A stretch of 64,000 nucleotides of DNA from Thiobaca trueperi (GCF_004342175.1 NZ_SMAO01000005.1:248001-312000); one strand, 5' to 3'; positions 1 through 10,550 are shown, numbered from the stretch's first letter. Notes: generated from the sequence alone by a model not told the origin. A program made the numbers and translations.

Positions 1-1
1 C

Positions 2-826
2 CCCGCGCTTGTCACCGCGCTGCCGCGCAAGAACCATGTCTATTTCACCCGTTCGCTGGATGGCGGACTGAGCTGGGAGCCGATCAGACACCTGAGACAT
101 GACCCCTTCGATCTGACTCAGGACCATCTTCCACAAATCGCGGTGGGGCCGGATGGTGTCTTGATCGTGGTCTGGAACGACTACCGCAATATCCGTGGCG
201 ATCTTTACTACAACGTCTCGGTTGACGGCGGGGCAAGCTGGCTGGCACAGGATCGACCCTTGGATATGCCCGGCGTGAACGAGGAAACGCTTTTTCCCTT
301 CGTCAATAATCTGGTCTTGGCGCATGGCGTCTGGCATGTGCTCGCCGCACGGTATCCGGACGATGGACTGACCGCAGCCGATCTGTATCTCTATCCGGTG
401 CCGACCACGCCGACGGTCCTCGCGGCGGATCCTCTGAACGACGAGGATTCATTGGCGAAGCGCGCGCAGCTCGAAGCGCGTGTGACGGCCTTCTGGGATG
501 CGCTGCGCAAGGCCGATTACGCGACTGCGTATGCCTTATATGACCCCTATTTTCGGCGACGCATGCGTCAGGATGATTACATCGCGCAGTCGGGACGGGT
601 CAGGCATCACTCATTCGCCATTCAGGAAATGCAGGTGACGGGCAATGTTGCGCAGGTCAAAGTCAGATTTGTCTACGAAATTCCCAAACTGACGCTGCCG
701 CGCGGCGGTACCTACGACCGACCGCCAACCGCTACCGAGATCACTGAGACCTGGATCTTCATTGACGGACAATGGCATAAGGAATATCACAACGAAATGG
801 GTGATTTTGCGTTTACGCGCTACTGA
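2..826 (+). CDS. BNR/Asp-box beta-propeller protein, C-terminal part (5' end outside window)
   Basis: The frame is open from the first bases of the window, so only the C-terminal ~274 residues are seen. Two Asp-box motifs (SLDGGLSW and SVDGGASW, pattern S-x-D-x-G-x-x-W) mark blades of a sialidase-like beta-propeller. After them comes a ~110-residue region beginning near RVTAFWDALRKADY and ending at the C-terminus that looks like an NTF2/SnoaL-type fold (helix-rich start, then alternating strands, W-containing end). Asp-box propellers are usually exported or periplasmic; the signal peptide would lie outside the window. Substrate unknown. The fused C-terminal domain is an inference from pattern only. 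Confidence 0.6.
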   Translation, partial: PALVTALPRKNHVYFTRSLDGGLSWEPIRHLRHDPFDLTQDHLPQIAVGPDGVLIVVWNDYRNIRGDLYYNVSVDGGASWLAQDRPLDMPGVNEETLFPFVNNLVLAHGVWHVLAARYPDDGLTAADLYLYPVPTTPTVLAADPLNDEDSLAKRAQLEARVTAFWDALRKADYATAYALYDPYFRRRMRQDDYIAQSGRVRHHSFAIQEMQVTGNVAQVKVRFVYEIPKLTLPRGGTYDRPPTATEITETWIFIDGQWHKEYHNEMGDFAFTRY

Positions 827-1016
827 CACAGGGTGCCCGTGAGCGGATATCAGTGCGTGAACGCCGTCCGTCGGTTCCATCGTGCTTGACACTCAGCCGC
901 TGACTCTGGACGATACCCCACCCCCTGAGTGCCCGCATCAATCAGAGTGCGGGGTTGCCGATCTCTCCATTTCCCATCCTTGACTCCTTGTCAACTGCGA
1001 CATCCCAACGCCATCC

Positions 1017-2342
1017 ATGTCCCGCAAACTCTATATCCAGACCTACGGCTGCCAGATGAACGAGTACGATTCCGCGCGCATTGCGGACGTGCTGCGCGAG
1101 TCCGCCGGGCTGGAGCTGACCGACTGTCCGGAAGCCGCCGATGTGCTGCTGCTCAATACCTGTTCGGTGCGTGAGAAGGCGCAGGAAAAGGTCTTTTCGC
1201 AGCTCGGACGCTGGCGTCCCTGGAAAGTCGCGCGACCGGGGCTGGTGATCGGTGTCGGCGGCTGTGTGGCGAGCCAGGAGGGCGAGGCGATCCGCGAGCG
1301 TGCGCCCTATGTGGATCTGGTGTTCGGTCCCCAAACTCTGCACCGGCTGCCGCAGATGCTCCGCGATCTAGAGACCCGGCAGCAGCCGCAGGTGGATGTC
1401 TCTTTCCCCGAGATCGAGAAATTCGACTGTCTGCCTGCGCCGCGCGCCGAGGGGCCGACCGCCTTCGTCTCGGTGATGGAAGGCTGTTCCAAATACTGCA
1501 CCTACTGCATCGTGCCCTATACGCGCGGCGAAGAGATCAGCCGCCCGGTCGCGGATGTCATCGCCGAGGTCGCCGGGCTGGCCGCGCAGGGCGTGCGCGA
1601 GGTCAATCTGCTGGGACAGAATGTCAACGCCTACTGTGGCCTCATGGCCGATGGCGAGCCCGCCAGTCTGGCGCTGCTGATCCATGCGGTCGCTGCCATT
1701 GATGGCATCGACCGCATTCGTTTCACCACCAGCCATCCGGTTGCTTTCTCGGACGATCTCATCGAGGTCTATACCGAGGTGCCCGAGCTGGTGAGTTTCC
1801 TGCATCTGCCGGTGCAGTCCGGTGCGGATCGCATCCTCGCCGCCATGAAACGCGGTCACACCGCGCTGGAGTATCGCGCCAAGATCCGCAAACTGCGTCA
1901 GGCGCGGCCCGACATCGTCATCTCATCGGATTTCATCGTCGGTTTTCCGGGCGAGACCGAGGCCGATTTTGCCGCGACCCTGGAGCTGATCGACGCCGTC
2001 GGCTTCGATCACAGTTTCAGCTTCATCTACAGCCGTCGCCCCGGCACCCCGGCGGCGGATTATCCCGACGATGTACCGCTGTCAGTCAAAAAGGAGCGGC
2101 TGGAGCGTCTGCAACAGCGCATCAACGCCAATGCCCAGCGCATCAGCCGCCAGATGGTCGGCACGGTGCAGCGGGTACTGGTGGAAGGACCGTCACGCAA
2201 GGATCCGGCGCAGCTTTCCGGACGCACTGAAAACAACCGGGTGGTCAATTTCGACGGCCCCTCTCACCTCATCGGCGGCTTCGTTGATCTGAGCATCACC
2301 GAGGCTCTTCCCAACTCATTGCGCGGGTGCCTGGCCCGCTAG
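1017..2342 (+). CDS. miaB: tRNA-2-methylthio-N6-dimethylallyladenosine synthase MiaB
   Basis: A 441-residue radical-SAM methylthiotransferase that adds the methylthio group to i6A37 of tRNAs reading UNN codons. The N-terminal UPF0004 domain has the three cluster cysteines C12 (YGCQMNEYD), C49 (NTCSVREKA) and C83 (GGCVASQEG). The radical-SAM cluster is C157, C161 and C164 (GCSKYCTYC). A C-terminal TRAM domain (~375-440) binds tRNA. Length is normal for the family. It heads a same-strand run with ybeZ, ybeY and corC, a common gammaproteobacterial order. Its partner enzyme MiaA, which makes i6A37, is encoded at 25341 in this window. Confidence 0.95.
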   Translation: MSRKLYIQTYGCQMNEYDSARIADVLRESAGLELTDCPEAADVLLLNTCSVREKAQEKVFSQLGRWRPWKVARPGLVIGVGGCVASQEGEAIRERAPYVDLVFGPQTLHRLPQMLRDLETRQQPQVDVSFPEIEKFDCLPAPRAEGPTAFVSVMEGCSKYCTYCIVPYTRGEEISRPVADVIAEVAGLAAQGVREVNLLGQNVNAYCGLMADGEPASLALLIHAVAAIDGIDRIRFTTSHPVAFSDDLIEVYTEVPELVSFLHLPVQSGADRILAAMKRGHTALEYRAKIRKLRQARPDIVISSDFIVGFPGETEADFAATLELIDAVGFDHSFSFIYSRRPGTPAADYPDDVPLSVKKERLERLQQRINANAQRISRQMVGTVQRVLVEGPSRKDPAQLSGRTENNRVVNFDGPSHLIGGFVDLSITEALPNSLRGCLAR

Positions 2343-2348
2343 GTCTGC

Positions 2349-3350
2349 TTGTCTACTCCAATCCAAACCGTCGATCTGCAACTCGAACCCGAGGACAATG
2401 CGCGCCTCGCCAATCTCTGTGGCCCCTTTGACCAGCATCTGCGTCAACTGGAGCGCCGGCTCGGGATCGAAATCAATAACCGTGGACTCGCCTTCCGGCT
2501 GATCGGCGATCCCGACGCCACCCGGTTCGGCGAGCAGATCCTGCGCGATCTCTATGCCGAGACCGCCGAGGCCGTGCTGTCGCCCGAGACCATCCATCTC
2601 GCGCTCCAGGGGGCCGGCGCGGACGCCCTGCTCGATGAGATCGAAGACCGGCTGCCCGAGGTCGTCATCAAGACCAAACGCGGGCTGATCCGGGCGCGCG
2701 GTCCCAATCAGCAGGAATATCTTCACGCCATTCTCAAGCACGACATCAATTTCGGCGTTGGCCCGGCAGGCACCGGCAAGACCTATCTGGCGGTCGCCTG
2801 CGCGGTTGAGGCGCTGGAGTCCGACCGGGTGCGGCGTCTGCTGCTGGTGCGTCCGGCGGTCGAAGCCGGCGAGCGGCTCGGCTTCCTGCCCGGCGATCTG
2901 GCGCAGAAGATCGATCCCTACCTGCGTCCGCTCTATGACGCGCTCTTCGAGATGTTCGGCTTCGAGAAGGTCAACAAGCTGCTGGAGCGCAATGTGATTG
3001 AGGTCGCGCCCCTGGCATACATGCGCGGAAGGACGTTGAATGACTCCTTCATCATCCTCGACGAGGCCCAGAACACCACGCCCGAACAGATGAAGATGTT
3101 CCTGACCCGCATCGGTTTTGGCTCCACCGCCGTCATCACCGGCGACGTGACCCAGGTCGATCTGCCGCGCGGTCAGCCGTCCGGTCTGCGTCAGGCGGTC
3201 GAAATCCTCAAGGACGTGCCGGGCATCAGCTTCACCTTCTTCAATGCGCGCGACGTGGTGCGCCACGTCCTGGTGCAGCGTATCGTCAATGCCTACGAGT
3301 CATACGAGCGTCTCAAACCCGCGCGCTCCTCACCGGATACCACTTCCTGA
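2349..3350 (+). CDS. ybeZ: PhoH-family ATPase YbeZ
   Basis: A 333-residue PhoH-like P-loop ATPase, paired with the endoribonuclease YbeY and thought to act in rRNA maturation or RNA quality control. Walker A is GPAGTGKT at residues 138-145; Walker B is FIILDEAQN near 235. An N-terminal KH-like region precedes the ATPase, as in YbeZ rather than short PhoH proteins. The start is TTG six bases after the miaB stop; no in-frame ATG lies before the conserved region, and the N-terminal residues match the family. The next gene begins eight bases after its stop, so the two are co-transcribed. Confidence 0.9.
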   Translation: MSTPIQTVDLQLEPEDNARLANLCGPFDQHLRQLERRLGIEINNRGLAFRLIGDPDATRFGEQILRDLYAETAEAVLSPETIHLALQGAGADALLDEIEDRLPEVVIKTKRGLIRARGPNQQEYLHAILKHDINFGVGPAGTGKTYLAVACAVEALESDRVRRLLLVRPAVEAGERLGFLPGDLAQKIDPYLRPLYDALFEMFGFEKVNKLLERNVIEVAPLAYMRGRTLNDSFIILDEAQNTTPEQMKMFLTRIGFGSTAVITGDVTQVDLPRGQPSGLRQAVEILKDVPGISFTFFNARDVVRHVLVQRIVNAYESYERLKPARSSPDTTS

Positions 3351-3358
3351 GCCACCGC

Positions 3359-3859
3359 ATGTCTTTACAACTGGATCTCGATCTGCAACTGGCGACGGAC
3401 TGTCCCGATCTGCCGCTGCCGCCGCAATTTGAGCGCTGGGTGATGGCCGCGCTCGATGGCCGTCGCGAGCGGGCCGCCCTGACGATCCGCATCGTCGATG
3501 TTGATGAAGGCACGGCGCTGAATCGTCAGTATCGCGGCATCGACCGTCCAACCAACGTCCTTTCCTTTCCCTTTGAGCTGCCGCCGGGCCTGACGCCGGA
3601 TGCGGACGACCCGATTGCCGACCTGATCGGTGATCTGGTGATCTGCGACGAGGTTGTGCGGCGCGAGGCGCAGGAGCAGGGCAAGGAACCGCACGCCCAT
3701 TGGGCGCATCTGGTGGTGCATGGTGTGCTGCATCTGCTCGGTTACGATCATCTGACCGATGGCGAGGCCACAGCGATGGAAACGCTGGAAACCGACATTC
3801 TGTGCGGGTTAGGATTCCCGCCACCCTATGAACATCAGGCAAACCTGAAGGAGCCCTAA
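3359..3859 (+). CDS. ybeY: Endoribonuclease YbeY
   Basis: A 166-residue UPF0054 metalloprotein needed for 16S rRNA 3'-end maturation and 70S quality control. The zinc-binding motif H-x3-H-x5-H is complete: H121, H125 and H131 in HGVLHLLGYDH. The upstream conserved segment RPTNVLSFPF (residues 63-72) and GDLVICDE (91-98) are also intact. Close spacing to ybeZ and corC gives the usual ybeZ-ybeY-ybeX order. Confidence 0.95.
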   Translation: MSLQLDLDLQLATDCPDLPLPPQFERWVMAALDGRRERAALTIRIVDVDEGTALNRQYRGIDRPTNVLSFPFELPPGLTPDADDPIADLIGDLVICDEVVRREAQEQGKEPHAHWAHLVVHGVLHLLGYDHLTDGEATAMETLETDILCGLGFPPPYEHQANLKEP

Positions 3860-3865
3860 ACTCTC

Positions 3866-4753
3866 ATGACGAGCGAGCGATCTAGCGAGGGTTCGCGTTC
3901 ACGCAACTGGTTTGAACGCATCGGCCAGTTGCTCGGAGGCGAACCACAGGACAAAGAACAGCTCATTGAGCTGCTGAAAGATGCGCGTCAGCGCGAACTG
4001 CTGGACACCGACGCCTTGAGCATGATCGAAGGCGTGTTGCAGGTCTCGGACCTGCGGGTCCGCGACATCATGATTCCACGCGCCGAAATGATCTCGCTGC
4101 GGCGCGATGATCCGCTGGAAAAGATTCTTCAGGTCGCGGTCAAATCCGCCCATTCACGTTTTCCGGTCACAAGCGACGACAAGGGCGAGGTCGTCGGCAT
4201 CCTGCTGGCCAAGGATCTCCTCTCATTCTGCGTCGATGCCGGACGACGCGCCTTCAACATCCGCGATCTGCTGCGCTCCGCCGTCTTCGTCCCGGAGAGC
4301 AAGCGGCTCAATGTGCTGCTCAAGGAATTCCGTTCCAGCCGCAATCACATGGCCATCGTGGTGGACGAATACGGCGGCGCGGCGGGACTGGTCACCATCG
4401 AAGACGTGCTGGAACAGATCGTCGGCGAGATCGACGACGAACATGATTACGACGAAGGTTCCGGCATCTTCCGGCGTGGTCAGAACGAATTCAGCGCCAA
4501 GGCCCGCACCACCATCGAAGACTTCAACGAATACTTCGGCAGCGATTTTTCAGACGAAGAGTTCGACACCATCGGCGGACTGGTCGTGAATGCGCTGGGC
4601 CATCTGCCCAAGCGCGGCGAGTCAGTCGAATTTGGCCGTTTCCGCTTCACCGTCATGCGCGCTGACAGTCGCCGCGTGCATCTGCTGAATGTCGAACATC
4701 TGGATCCGGATGATGAGATCCCGGCAGCCTCCGGCGAGCATGAGGACGACTGA
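3866..4753 (+). CDS. corC: CorC/YbeX family CBS-domain protein
   Basis: A 295-residue cytoplasmic protein with a CBS pair (about 65-185, including DIMIPRAEM and [25 protein letters not shown]) followed by a CorC/HlyC transporter-associated domain (about 200-285). In Enterobacteria CorC/YbeX is linked to magnesium/cobalt efflux and to ribosome maturation stress. It lacks the DUF21 membrane region of longer paralogues. It ends the miaB group; its stop codon abuts the tatD stop on the other strand with no gap. Confidence 0.9.
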   Translation: MTSERSSEGSRSRNWFERIGQLLGGEPQDKEQLIELLKDARQRELLDTDALSMIEGVLQVSDLRVRDIMIPRAEMISLRRDDPLEKILQVAVKSAHSRFPVTSDDKGEVVGILLAKDLLSFCVDAGRRAFNIRDLLRSAVFVPESKRLNVLLKEFRSSRNHMAIVVDEYGGAAGLVTIEDVLEQIVGEIDDEHDYDEGSGIFRRGQNEFSAKARTTIEDFNEYFGSDFSDEEFDTIGGLVVNALGHLPKRGESVEFGRFRFTVMRADSRRVHLLNVEHLDPDDEIPAASGEHEDD

Positions 4754-5557
4754 TCAGCCGAGACTATCCAGGAGCGGGTAGTGCCCCCCCGGTGCGAACA
4801 ATCGCTGGTAATTGTCACGAGTGATGGCGGCGATTTCCTGCGAATCCATGCCGCGCAGTGTGGCGATGCAGTCTGCGACATGGCCGACATAACGCGGTTC
4901 ATTAGGCTTGCCACGATGCGGGACGGGGGCGAGATAGGGGGCGTCGGTTTCGATCAGCAGCCGGTCCAGTGGCGTCTGACGCGCGACCTCGCGCAGTTCA
5001 TCGGCGGCCTTGAAGGTGAGGATGCCCGAGAAGGAGAGGTAAAAACCCAGGTCGAGACCCTGTTTCGCCATGGCCCAATTCTCGGTGAAGCAGTGCAGGA
5101 CGCCGCCGACCTCGCGTGCCTGCTCTTCGGTGAGGATACGGATGGTGTCTTCGCGCGCATTTCGGGTATGGACGATCAACGGCTTGCCACAGACACGGGC
5201 GGCGGCGATGTGGTTGCGAAAACGCACCTGCTGCCAGGCCGGATCGCCTTCGCTGCGGAAATAATCGAGTCCAGTTTCGCCAATGGCGACATTGCGCGGA
5301 TCCGCCGCCAGCGCCACCAGTTGTTCGATGGTGGTTGTGTCGTCTTCGTCATGGTTGGGATGCACACCGACCGAGACATCGATCTGCGGAAAGGGATCGA
5401 CCAGACGGCGCATCGCCGGATAGTGCTCCAGATCAATGGAGACGCAGAGCATGCGGGACACGCCGACATCCAGGCTGGTCTGCATCAGGCGTGCGAAGTC
5501 GCCGTCATAGGGTTTGAGATCCACCCGGTCGAGGTGGCAGTGCGAGTCAATCAGCAT
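4754..5557 (-). CDS. TatD-family metal-dependent hydrolase
   Basis: A 267-residue amidohydrolase-fold nuclease of the YcfH/TatD family. All expected metal ligands are visible: H6 and H8 (DSHCHLD), E94 (GETGLDY), H130 (PLIVHTR), H155 (LHCFTE) and D205 (IETDAPYL). It closes the long minus-strand run, eight bases after pilZ. The position after holB and pilZ is the usual place for the ycfH paralogue. Its 3' end abuts corC with no intergenic space, so any terminator for either gene must lie inside the other's coding region. Confidence 0.9.
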   Translation of the reverse strand: MLIDSHCHLDRVDLKPYDGDFARLMQTSLDVGVSRMLCVSIDLEHYPAMRRLVDPFPQIDVSVGVHPNHDEDDTTTIEQLVALAADPRNVAIGETGLDYFRSEGDPAWQQVRFRNHIAAARVCGKPLIVHTRNAREDTIRILTEEQAREVGGVLHCFTENWAMAKQGLDLGFYLSFSGILTFKAADELREVARQTPLDRLLIETDAPYLAPVPHRGKPNEPRYVGHVADCIATLRGMDSQEIAAITRDNYQRLFAPGGHYPLLDSLG

Positions 5558-5565
5558 GACGGGCC

Positions 5566-5934
5566 TTACATGGTATGAGTGGGGCGGTCGGCATTGAGCG
5601 CGCCGGCCAGGTATTCCTCGATTTTACGGCGCGCGCCGCCTTTGTCCTGCTCGCTGAATTGGACGCCGACCCCGACCGAGCGGCTGCCCTCGGCCCCCGG
5701 CGGCGTGACCCAGATGACCTTGCCGGCGACCGGGATGCGGTCGGTTTCTTCCATCAATTGCAGCAGCAGAAAGATCTCGTCGCCGAGCTGGTAATTCTTG
5801 TTGGTGGGGATGAACAGCCCGCCATTCTTGATGAAGGGCATGAACGAGGCGTAAAGCGCGTTTTTGTCCTTGATGGCGAAACTGAGGATTCGCTGCTGTC
5901 CACCCAGCGAGCCGGCTGAGTTCATGGGGTTCAT
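5566..5934 (-). CDS. pilZ: PilZ-domain protein (type IV pilus type)
   Basis: A 122-residue single-domain protein of the PilZ type that lies beside holB in many gammaproteobacteria and is needed for type IV pilus assembly in Pseudomonas; proteins of this subgroup often do not bind c-di-GMP. The start at 5934 makes a 4-base ATGA overlap with the holB stop, so it is translationally coupled. The conserved F..NGGLFIPT, LGDEIFLLLQL and VAGKVIWVTP strands are present. A canonical RxxxR motif is not obvious, in line with the non-binding subgroup. Confidence 0.88.
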   Translation of the reverse strand: MNPMNSAGSLGGQQRILSFAIKDKNALYASFMPFIKNGGLFIPTNKNYQLGDEIFLLLQLMEETDRIPVAGKVIWVTPPGAEGSRSVGVGVQFSEQDKGGARRKIEEYLAGALNADRPTHTM

Positions 5935-6956
5935 GGTCGGGGTCTCCAGGTGTTGCGGCCCTGGTTGATCCTTGACCAGTCGATGGCCAGGGATTCCAGC
6001 AGCAGTTGAGGGTTCGCATTGGATTCGGCCAGGGCGCGCGCCTCCAGCACCCGCTGCAGAAAGCGATGGCCGGCGGCAGGCTGGATCCGCCCGGCGAGAC
6101 GTGCCAGATCGGCGCGCTGGTCCGGGTTGTCGAGTCTGGCTGAATCGGTGGCGCTCATCAATCGCAGCAGATCGCATGACCAGCCGGCGAGCCAGTCCAG
6201 CAGCAGCGACGCGCCGAGACTGTTCCAGGCCATCGCCTCTTTAACCGGATCCTGAGTGCCTGCCGCGACGGCGAAGAAACCGGCCAGTCGCTGGCGGCGC
6301 TGCTCAAGCAGGTTGTCGTCGAGTTCGCTCAGGGCGCGCAGCGGTGCGCCGTGGGCGAGACGCAGCCGCAGCGCCAGATCGCCCTGTGCGGTCTGTCCGC
6401 GCAGCCAGTCGAGCGCGTCGGCTTCAGACGGGATCGCCGCCTTGATCTGCTGACAGCGGCTGCGGATCGTCGCGGGAAGCTGGCCGATCCGCTCGCCGAT
6501 CAGACAGAGAATGGTGCGTCCGCTGGGCTCTTCGAGCGTTTTGAGCAGCGCGTTGGCTGATGCCGGATTGAGCCGGTCAGCCGGATCGATGAGCGCCACC
6601 TTCCAGTCGGCGCGGCTTGGCGTCAGCGATTCATGCTCGGCCAGGGCGCGGATCGCGGCGATGGGGATTTCGTCCGACTTGGCCAGCGGATCCGGGCCGA
6701 CCCGGATCAGATCGGGATGGCTGCCTGCGTCCAGTAAACGACAGTCTGCACAGACTCCGCAGGCCGTACCATTGGCCGCGCGCGAACGGCACAGCAGCGA
6801 CCGGGCGAGGCATTCGGCCAGATGCCGTTTCCCCACCCCGCGTGGTCCGCTGATCAGCAGACCATGAGCGAGCCGATCCGCCGTACGCGCGGCCTGGAGT
6901 CGTGACCAGATGTCAGTCAGCCAGGGCAGGGGGACGTATCCCTTATCCATCGGCAT
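5931..6956 (-). CDS. holB: DNA polymerase III delta' subunit
   Basis: A 341-residue AAA+ clamp-loader subunit. The P-loop-like segment GPRGVGK is at 37-43 and four cysteines for zinc are at C56, C66, C69 and C72 (ACGVCADC). The sensor segment (DRLNPASANALLKTLEEP) and TIRSRCQ are typical of HolB/DnaX relatives. It overlaps the upstream gene by 14 bases, or by 8 if translation starts at the second Met, and overlaps pilZ by 4 bases. In most relatives holB directly follows tmk; here three genes intervene. Confidence 0.93.
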   Translation of the reverse strand: MPMDKGYVPLPWLTDIWSRLQAARTADRLAHGLLISGPRGVGKRHLAECLARSLLCRSRAANGTACGVCADCRLLDAGSHPDLIRVGPDPLAKSDEIPIAAIRALAEHESLTPSRADWKVALIDPADRLNPASANALLKTLEEPSGRTILCLIGERIGQLPATIRSRCQQIKAAIPSEADALDWLRGQTAQGDLALRLRLAHGAPLRALSELDDNLLEQRRQRLAGFFAVAAGTQDPVKEAMAWNSLGASLLLDWLAGWSCDLLRLMSATDSARLDNPDQRADLARLAGRIQPAAGHRFLQRVLEARALAESNANPQLLLESLAIDWSRINQGRNTWRPRP

Positions 6957-7560
6957 CGGATCGGCCTGAGCAGGACTGATCGAGCCACACGGATCCGCCG
7001 TCGTCCGGGCTGGATCCGCCGAGGATCTGGCCGGATTGATCCGTGACCGTCAGCTCCAGCGCCTGGTTGTCGGCGTGTGCATCGCGGCAGAAGTCCCAGA
7101 CGAGGTGCCAGTGTGCCAGATCGGCCAGCCGTTTGTCGGCGGGTTGCGCCAGCCAGTCGGGCGTGACCTCGACCAGCAGGCGGTTGTGGCCCTGTGGCTG
7201 AATGCGTGCGAGATGCGCTGAGGACAGTCCGCGTTGCTGACCGGGTGGTCCCGTGATCCAGCGTTGAAACGCCTTCAGGTTTTTCTGATCGCCGCGCGGA
7301 CGGTTGAAGATTCCAGCGGCATTGAGCGCCATGACCGTCAGGGGCGGCACCAGCAGGCCCGGCAGCGCGGCGATCTCCAGGCCGACGCCGAGCCGGATCA
7401 GGCCGATGGTGATCAGGAGGCTCAAGGCCACCCAGGTCAGAAAGACCGCCACCATTCCCGCTATCCGGGCCAGGATCCGCGCGGGGGTCAGGGGCGGGAA
7501 AAACTCATCGTGCCAGCTATGGGTATCGATGATCCGGGTCAGGATGTTCGGCTGGTTCAT
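6943..7560 (-). CDS. Hypothetical membrane protein
   Basis: A 205-residue protein I do not recognise. Two hydrophobic segments at about residues 28-55 and 60-80 suggest a two-helix membrane anchor, followed by a hydrophilic ~125-residue domain with a W-rich stretch (DLAHWHLVWDF). It has a short N-terminal arm and no signal peptide. Its stop overlaps the holB start, so it is in the same transcript, and a DUF2868-like resemblance is possible (the motif WI.GPPGQQRG recalls two-helix accessory proteins), but I cannot assign it. Confidence 0.6.
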   Translation of the reverse strand: MNQPNILTRIIDTHSWHDEFFPPLTPARILARIAGMVAVFLTWVALSLLITIGLIRLGVGLEIAALPGLLVPPLTVMALNAAGIFNRPRGDQKNLKAFQRWITGPPGQQRGLSSAHLARIQPQGHNRLLVEVTPDWLAQPADKRLADLAHWHLVWDFCRDAHADNQALELTVTDQSGQILGGSSPDDGGSVWLDQSCSGRSDADG

Positions 7561-7580
7561 GTTGGATCAGATTCAGAGCT

Positions 7581-8366
7581 TTATTGCGCCGGCGGGCCTT
7601 GCTCAATGGCATGCAGCGCCTCGCTCTGATCTGCGCCGAGCTGGGTGCCGAGAAATGCCGGATCGAGCGGCAGTTGAACCGTCCAGCCGTTGGTTGGATC
7701 GAGCTGGACCCGCCCCCCGGTGAGCGTGAAGTCCAGCACATGCCCGCCCTGCTGCCGATCAGCGGAGAGGAAATGGAGATGGAAGCCGGGGACATTGACG
7801 CCCTGCATGAAGGTCGGGCACCAGAAGCCGATCAGGGTGCCAGTGACCGCATCCTGTCTGAAGACAGTCTGCTGACTGGAGATCGCCGCGAGTGGCGGAT
7901 AGGGTTTGCTCTGCTTAGGGACGCTGCGAAACACCATGCGTTCAAATGTCCCGTCCAGCCGGATCGCATAAGCGAGATTGCGGCTGGGAAACTGCGCCTC
8001 CAGCCAGGTCTTGAAGCTGGTGTAATCCTGACCCGCTGGTGGATTGAGGGTCTGATCGGCGTCGAAATGGGTGACGGCGATAAAGGGCGTTCCGATGTCG
8101 GGATCAGACGGCAGGTGTCTGACCTGACCGTCGGCGGTGGCCTGATAGACCTGCCCGTCCAGCAGAATGAGTTCGCCGTCGAGGTCGGTGAAGGTGCCGA
8201 GCCCGACATCGCCGTGCGGCAGGGCGTCGCGGATGCTGGACAGCGGGTCGTAGACCCCGGTCAGCAGTGCATCGATGGTCGAGATCTGATAGAGGGTCTC
8301 ACGGTCGGTGTCGGCCTGCGCCGAGAGGGCGACAGCGAACGCAAGCATGGCAAGGCGTCTGGGCAT
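7581..8366 (-). CDS. budA: Alpha-acetolactate decarboxylase, exported form
   Basis: A 261-residue enzyme of the BudA/AlsD family, which converts alpha-acetolactate to acetoin. Family landmarks are YQISTIDALLTGVYD near the N-terminus, GDVGLGTFTDLDGELILLDG, TPFIAVTHF, and the zinc-site run FHLHFL...GGH. The start at 8366 is chosen because it gives a clean signal peptide (hydrophobic core ending AQA before DTDRE), has an AGGAT-type ribosome site, and avoids overlap with the upstream gene; an earlier Met at 8438 also exists. Secretion suggests a periplasmic product, unusual for a pathway whose substrate is made in the cytoplasm. The setting between tmk and holB is also unusual. Confidence 0.88.
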   Translation of the reverse strand: MPRRLAMLAFAVALSAQADTDRETLYQISTIDALLTGVYDPLSSIRDALPHGDVGLGTFTDLDGELILLDGQVYQATADGQVRHLPSDPDIGTPFIAVTHFDADQTLNPPAGQDYTSFKTWLEAQFPSRNLAYAIRLDGTFERMVFRSVPKQSKPYPPLAAISSQQTVFRQDAVTGTLIGFWCPTFMQGVNVPGFHLHFLSADRQQGGHVLDFTLTGGRVQLDPTNGWTVQLPLDPAFLGTQLGADQSEALHAIEQGPPAQ

Positions 8367-8400
8367 GGCGGTGATCCTGAAGGCAGATGGATGCTGGCGC

Positions 8401-9371
<971 letters not shown>

Positions 9372-9413
9372 TTAAGGTGATTCCCTGAAAAATTCATACC
9401 TGATACGCGCTTC

Positions 9414-9502
9414 AAATAGACAGGATTTTCCAGGATGGACAGGATTTTCAAATGATTGTTTTTAATCTTGTTAATCTTGAATCATCCCGTTAATCCTGTC
9501 CA
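9414..9502. repeat. CAGGATTAACAGG-type hairpin repeat (family R), copy 1
   Basis: About 90 bases between tmk and mltG made of short units such as GACAGGATT and their reverse complements AATCCTGTC, arranged so that the two halves can pair over an AT-rich centre. Related copies are at 19357, 24054 (interrupted), 25051 (left half only) and 44672. It may act as a terminator or as a nuclease barrier in the mltG-tmk transcript. Confidence 0.8.
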
Positions 9503-9545
9503 ATTGGCGATATTTCAGGCAGGTAGACATTTTCCTGGAAAGCGC

Positions 9546-10550
9546 CTAATGCTGCCCCAGGATATAGCGACGAACGGCGCGGTTGTGTTCGTCGAGCGTC
9601 GCCGAGAAGACATGGCTGCCATCGCCCTTCGCGACGAAATACAGACTGTCGTCATCCGCTGGCTGGAGCGCGGCGCGAATCGACTCACGCCCTGGCAGCG
9701 CAATGGGGGTCGGCGGCAGACCCTGGATGACATAGGTATTGTAAGGCGTCGGCTCGCGCAGATCGGCGCGCCGGATGTTGCCATCATAGCGCACGCCCAG
9801 ACCATAGATGACGGTTGGATCGGTCTGGAGACGCATGCCTTGCTGAAGACGCCGCGCAAAAACGCCGCCGATCTGAGGGCGCTCGGCGGGAACGCCGGTT
9901 TCTTTCTCGATGATGGAGGCCAGGATCAGCGCCTCATAGGGCGTGGCGAGCGGCACATCCGGACGGCGCTTTTCCCATTCTTCAGCCAACACCCGATCCA
10001 TGCGCTCCAGGGCGCGACGCAGGATATCCAATCGCTTGGCGGTGCGCGGAAAACGATAGGTATCTGGAAAGAAGCACCCCTCCGGGTGTTCGCCGGGACG
10101 CCCGAGCTGTGTCATCAACTCGTCGTCGGAGAGGGCGGTCAGCGATTCGCCACCGAAACGCGGGTGGGCATCGATGGCGGCGAGCGCCTGCCGAAAGGTC
10201 CAGCCTTCGACCAGCGTAATCGGGTACTGAATGACCTGGCCCGAGACGATGCGCGCCAACACCTGCGGTGGCGTCATGCCAGCGGTCAGCTCGAACTCGC
10301 CGGCCTGGATGCGCGCCTGATCGCCCTGAAGCCGGGTCAGCGCCATGAAGTAATAGGGATGCTTCAGGATGCCCTGCTCGGTCATCTGGCGTGCGAGCGC
10401 GTGGAGCGAGGTGCCGCGTGCGATGTCGAGTGTCGTCCTGTCGCCGGAGATGGCAACCGGTGTGGTGACGAAGCGATGATAATCAAAGCCTGCGCCAACC
10501 CCGATAGACGCGATCAGAAGCAGCGCGAGAAAAAGGATTCGCCAGGACAT
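9546..10550 (-). CDS. mltG: Endolytic murein transglycosylase MltG
   Basis: A 334-residue YceG-like inner-membrane lytic transglycosylase that ends growing glycan strands. One N-terminal membrane helix (about 5-22) is followed by a LysM-like region and the YceG domain. The catalytic glutamate lies in ASIIEKETG, followed by the conserved GVFARRL, LQTDPTVIYGLG and SPYNTY-like TPYNTYVIQGLPPTPI blocks. It follows pabC by nine bases, the standard order. Confidence 0.93.
   Translation of the reverse strand: MSWRILFLALLLIASIGVGAGFDYHRFVTTPVAISGDRTTLDIARGTSLHALARQMTEQGILKHPYYFMALTRLQGDQARIQAGEFELTAGMTPPQVLARIVSGQVIQYPITLVEGWTFRQALAAIDAHPRFGGESLTALSDDELMTQLGRPGEHPEGCFFPDTYRFPRTAKRLDILRRALERMDRVLAEEWEKRRPDVPLATPYEALILASIIEKETGVPAERPQIGGVFARRLQQGMRLQTDPTVIYGLGVRYDGNIRRADLREPTPYNTYVIQGLPPTPIALPGRESIRAALQPADDDSLYFVAKGDGSHVFSATLDEHNRAVRRYILGQH

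Noticed and set aside
9414-9502. CRISPR-like look of the short repeated units
   Set aside because: Units are inverted and adjacent, without regular unique spacers; no cas gene nearby.
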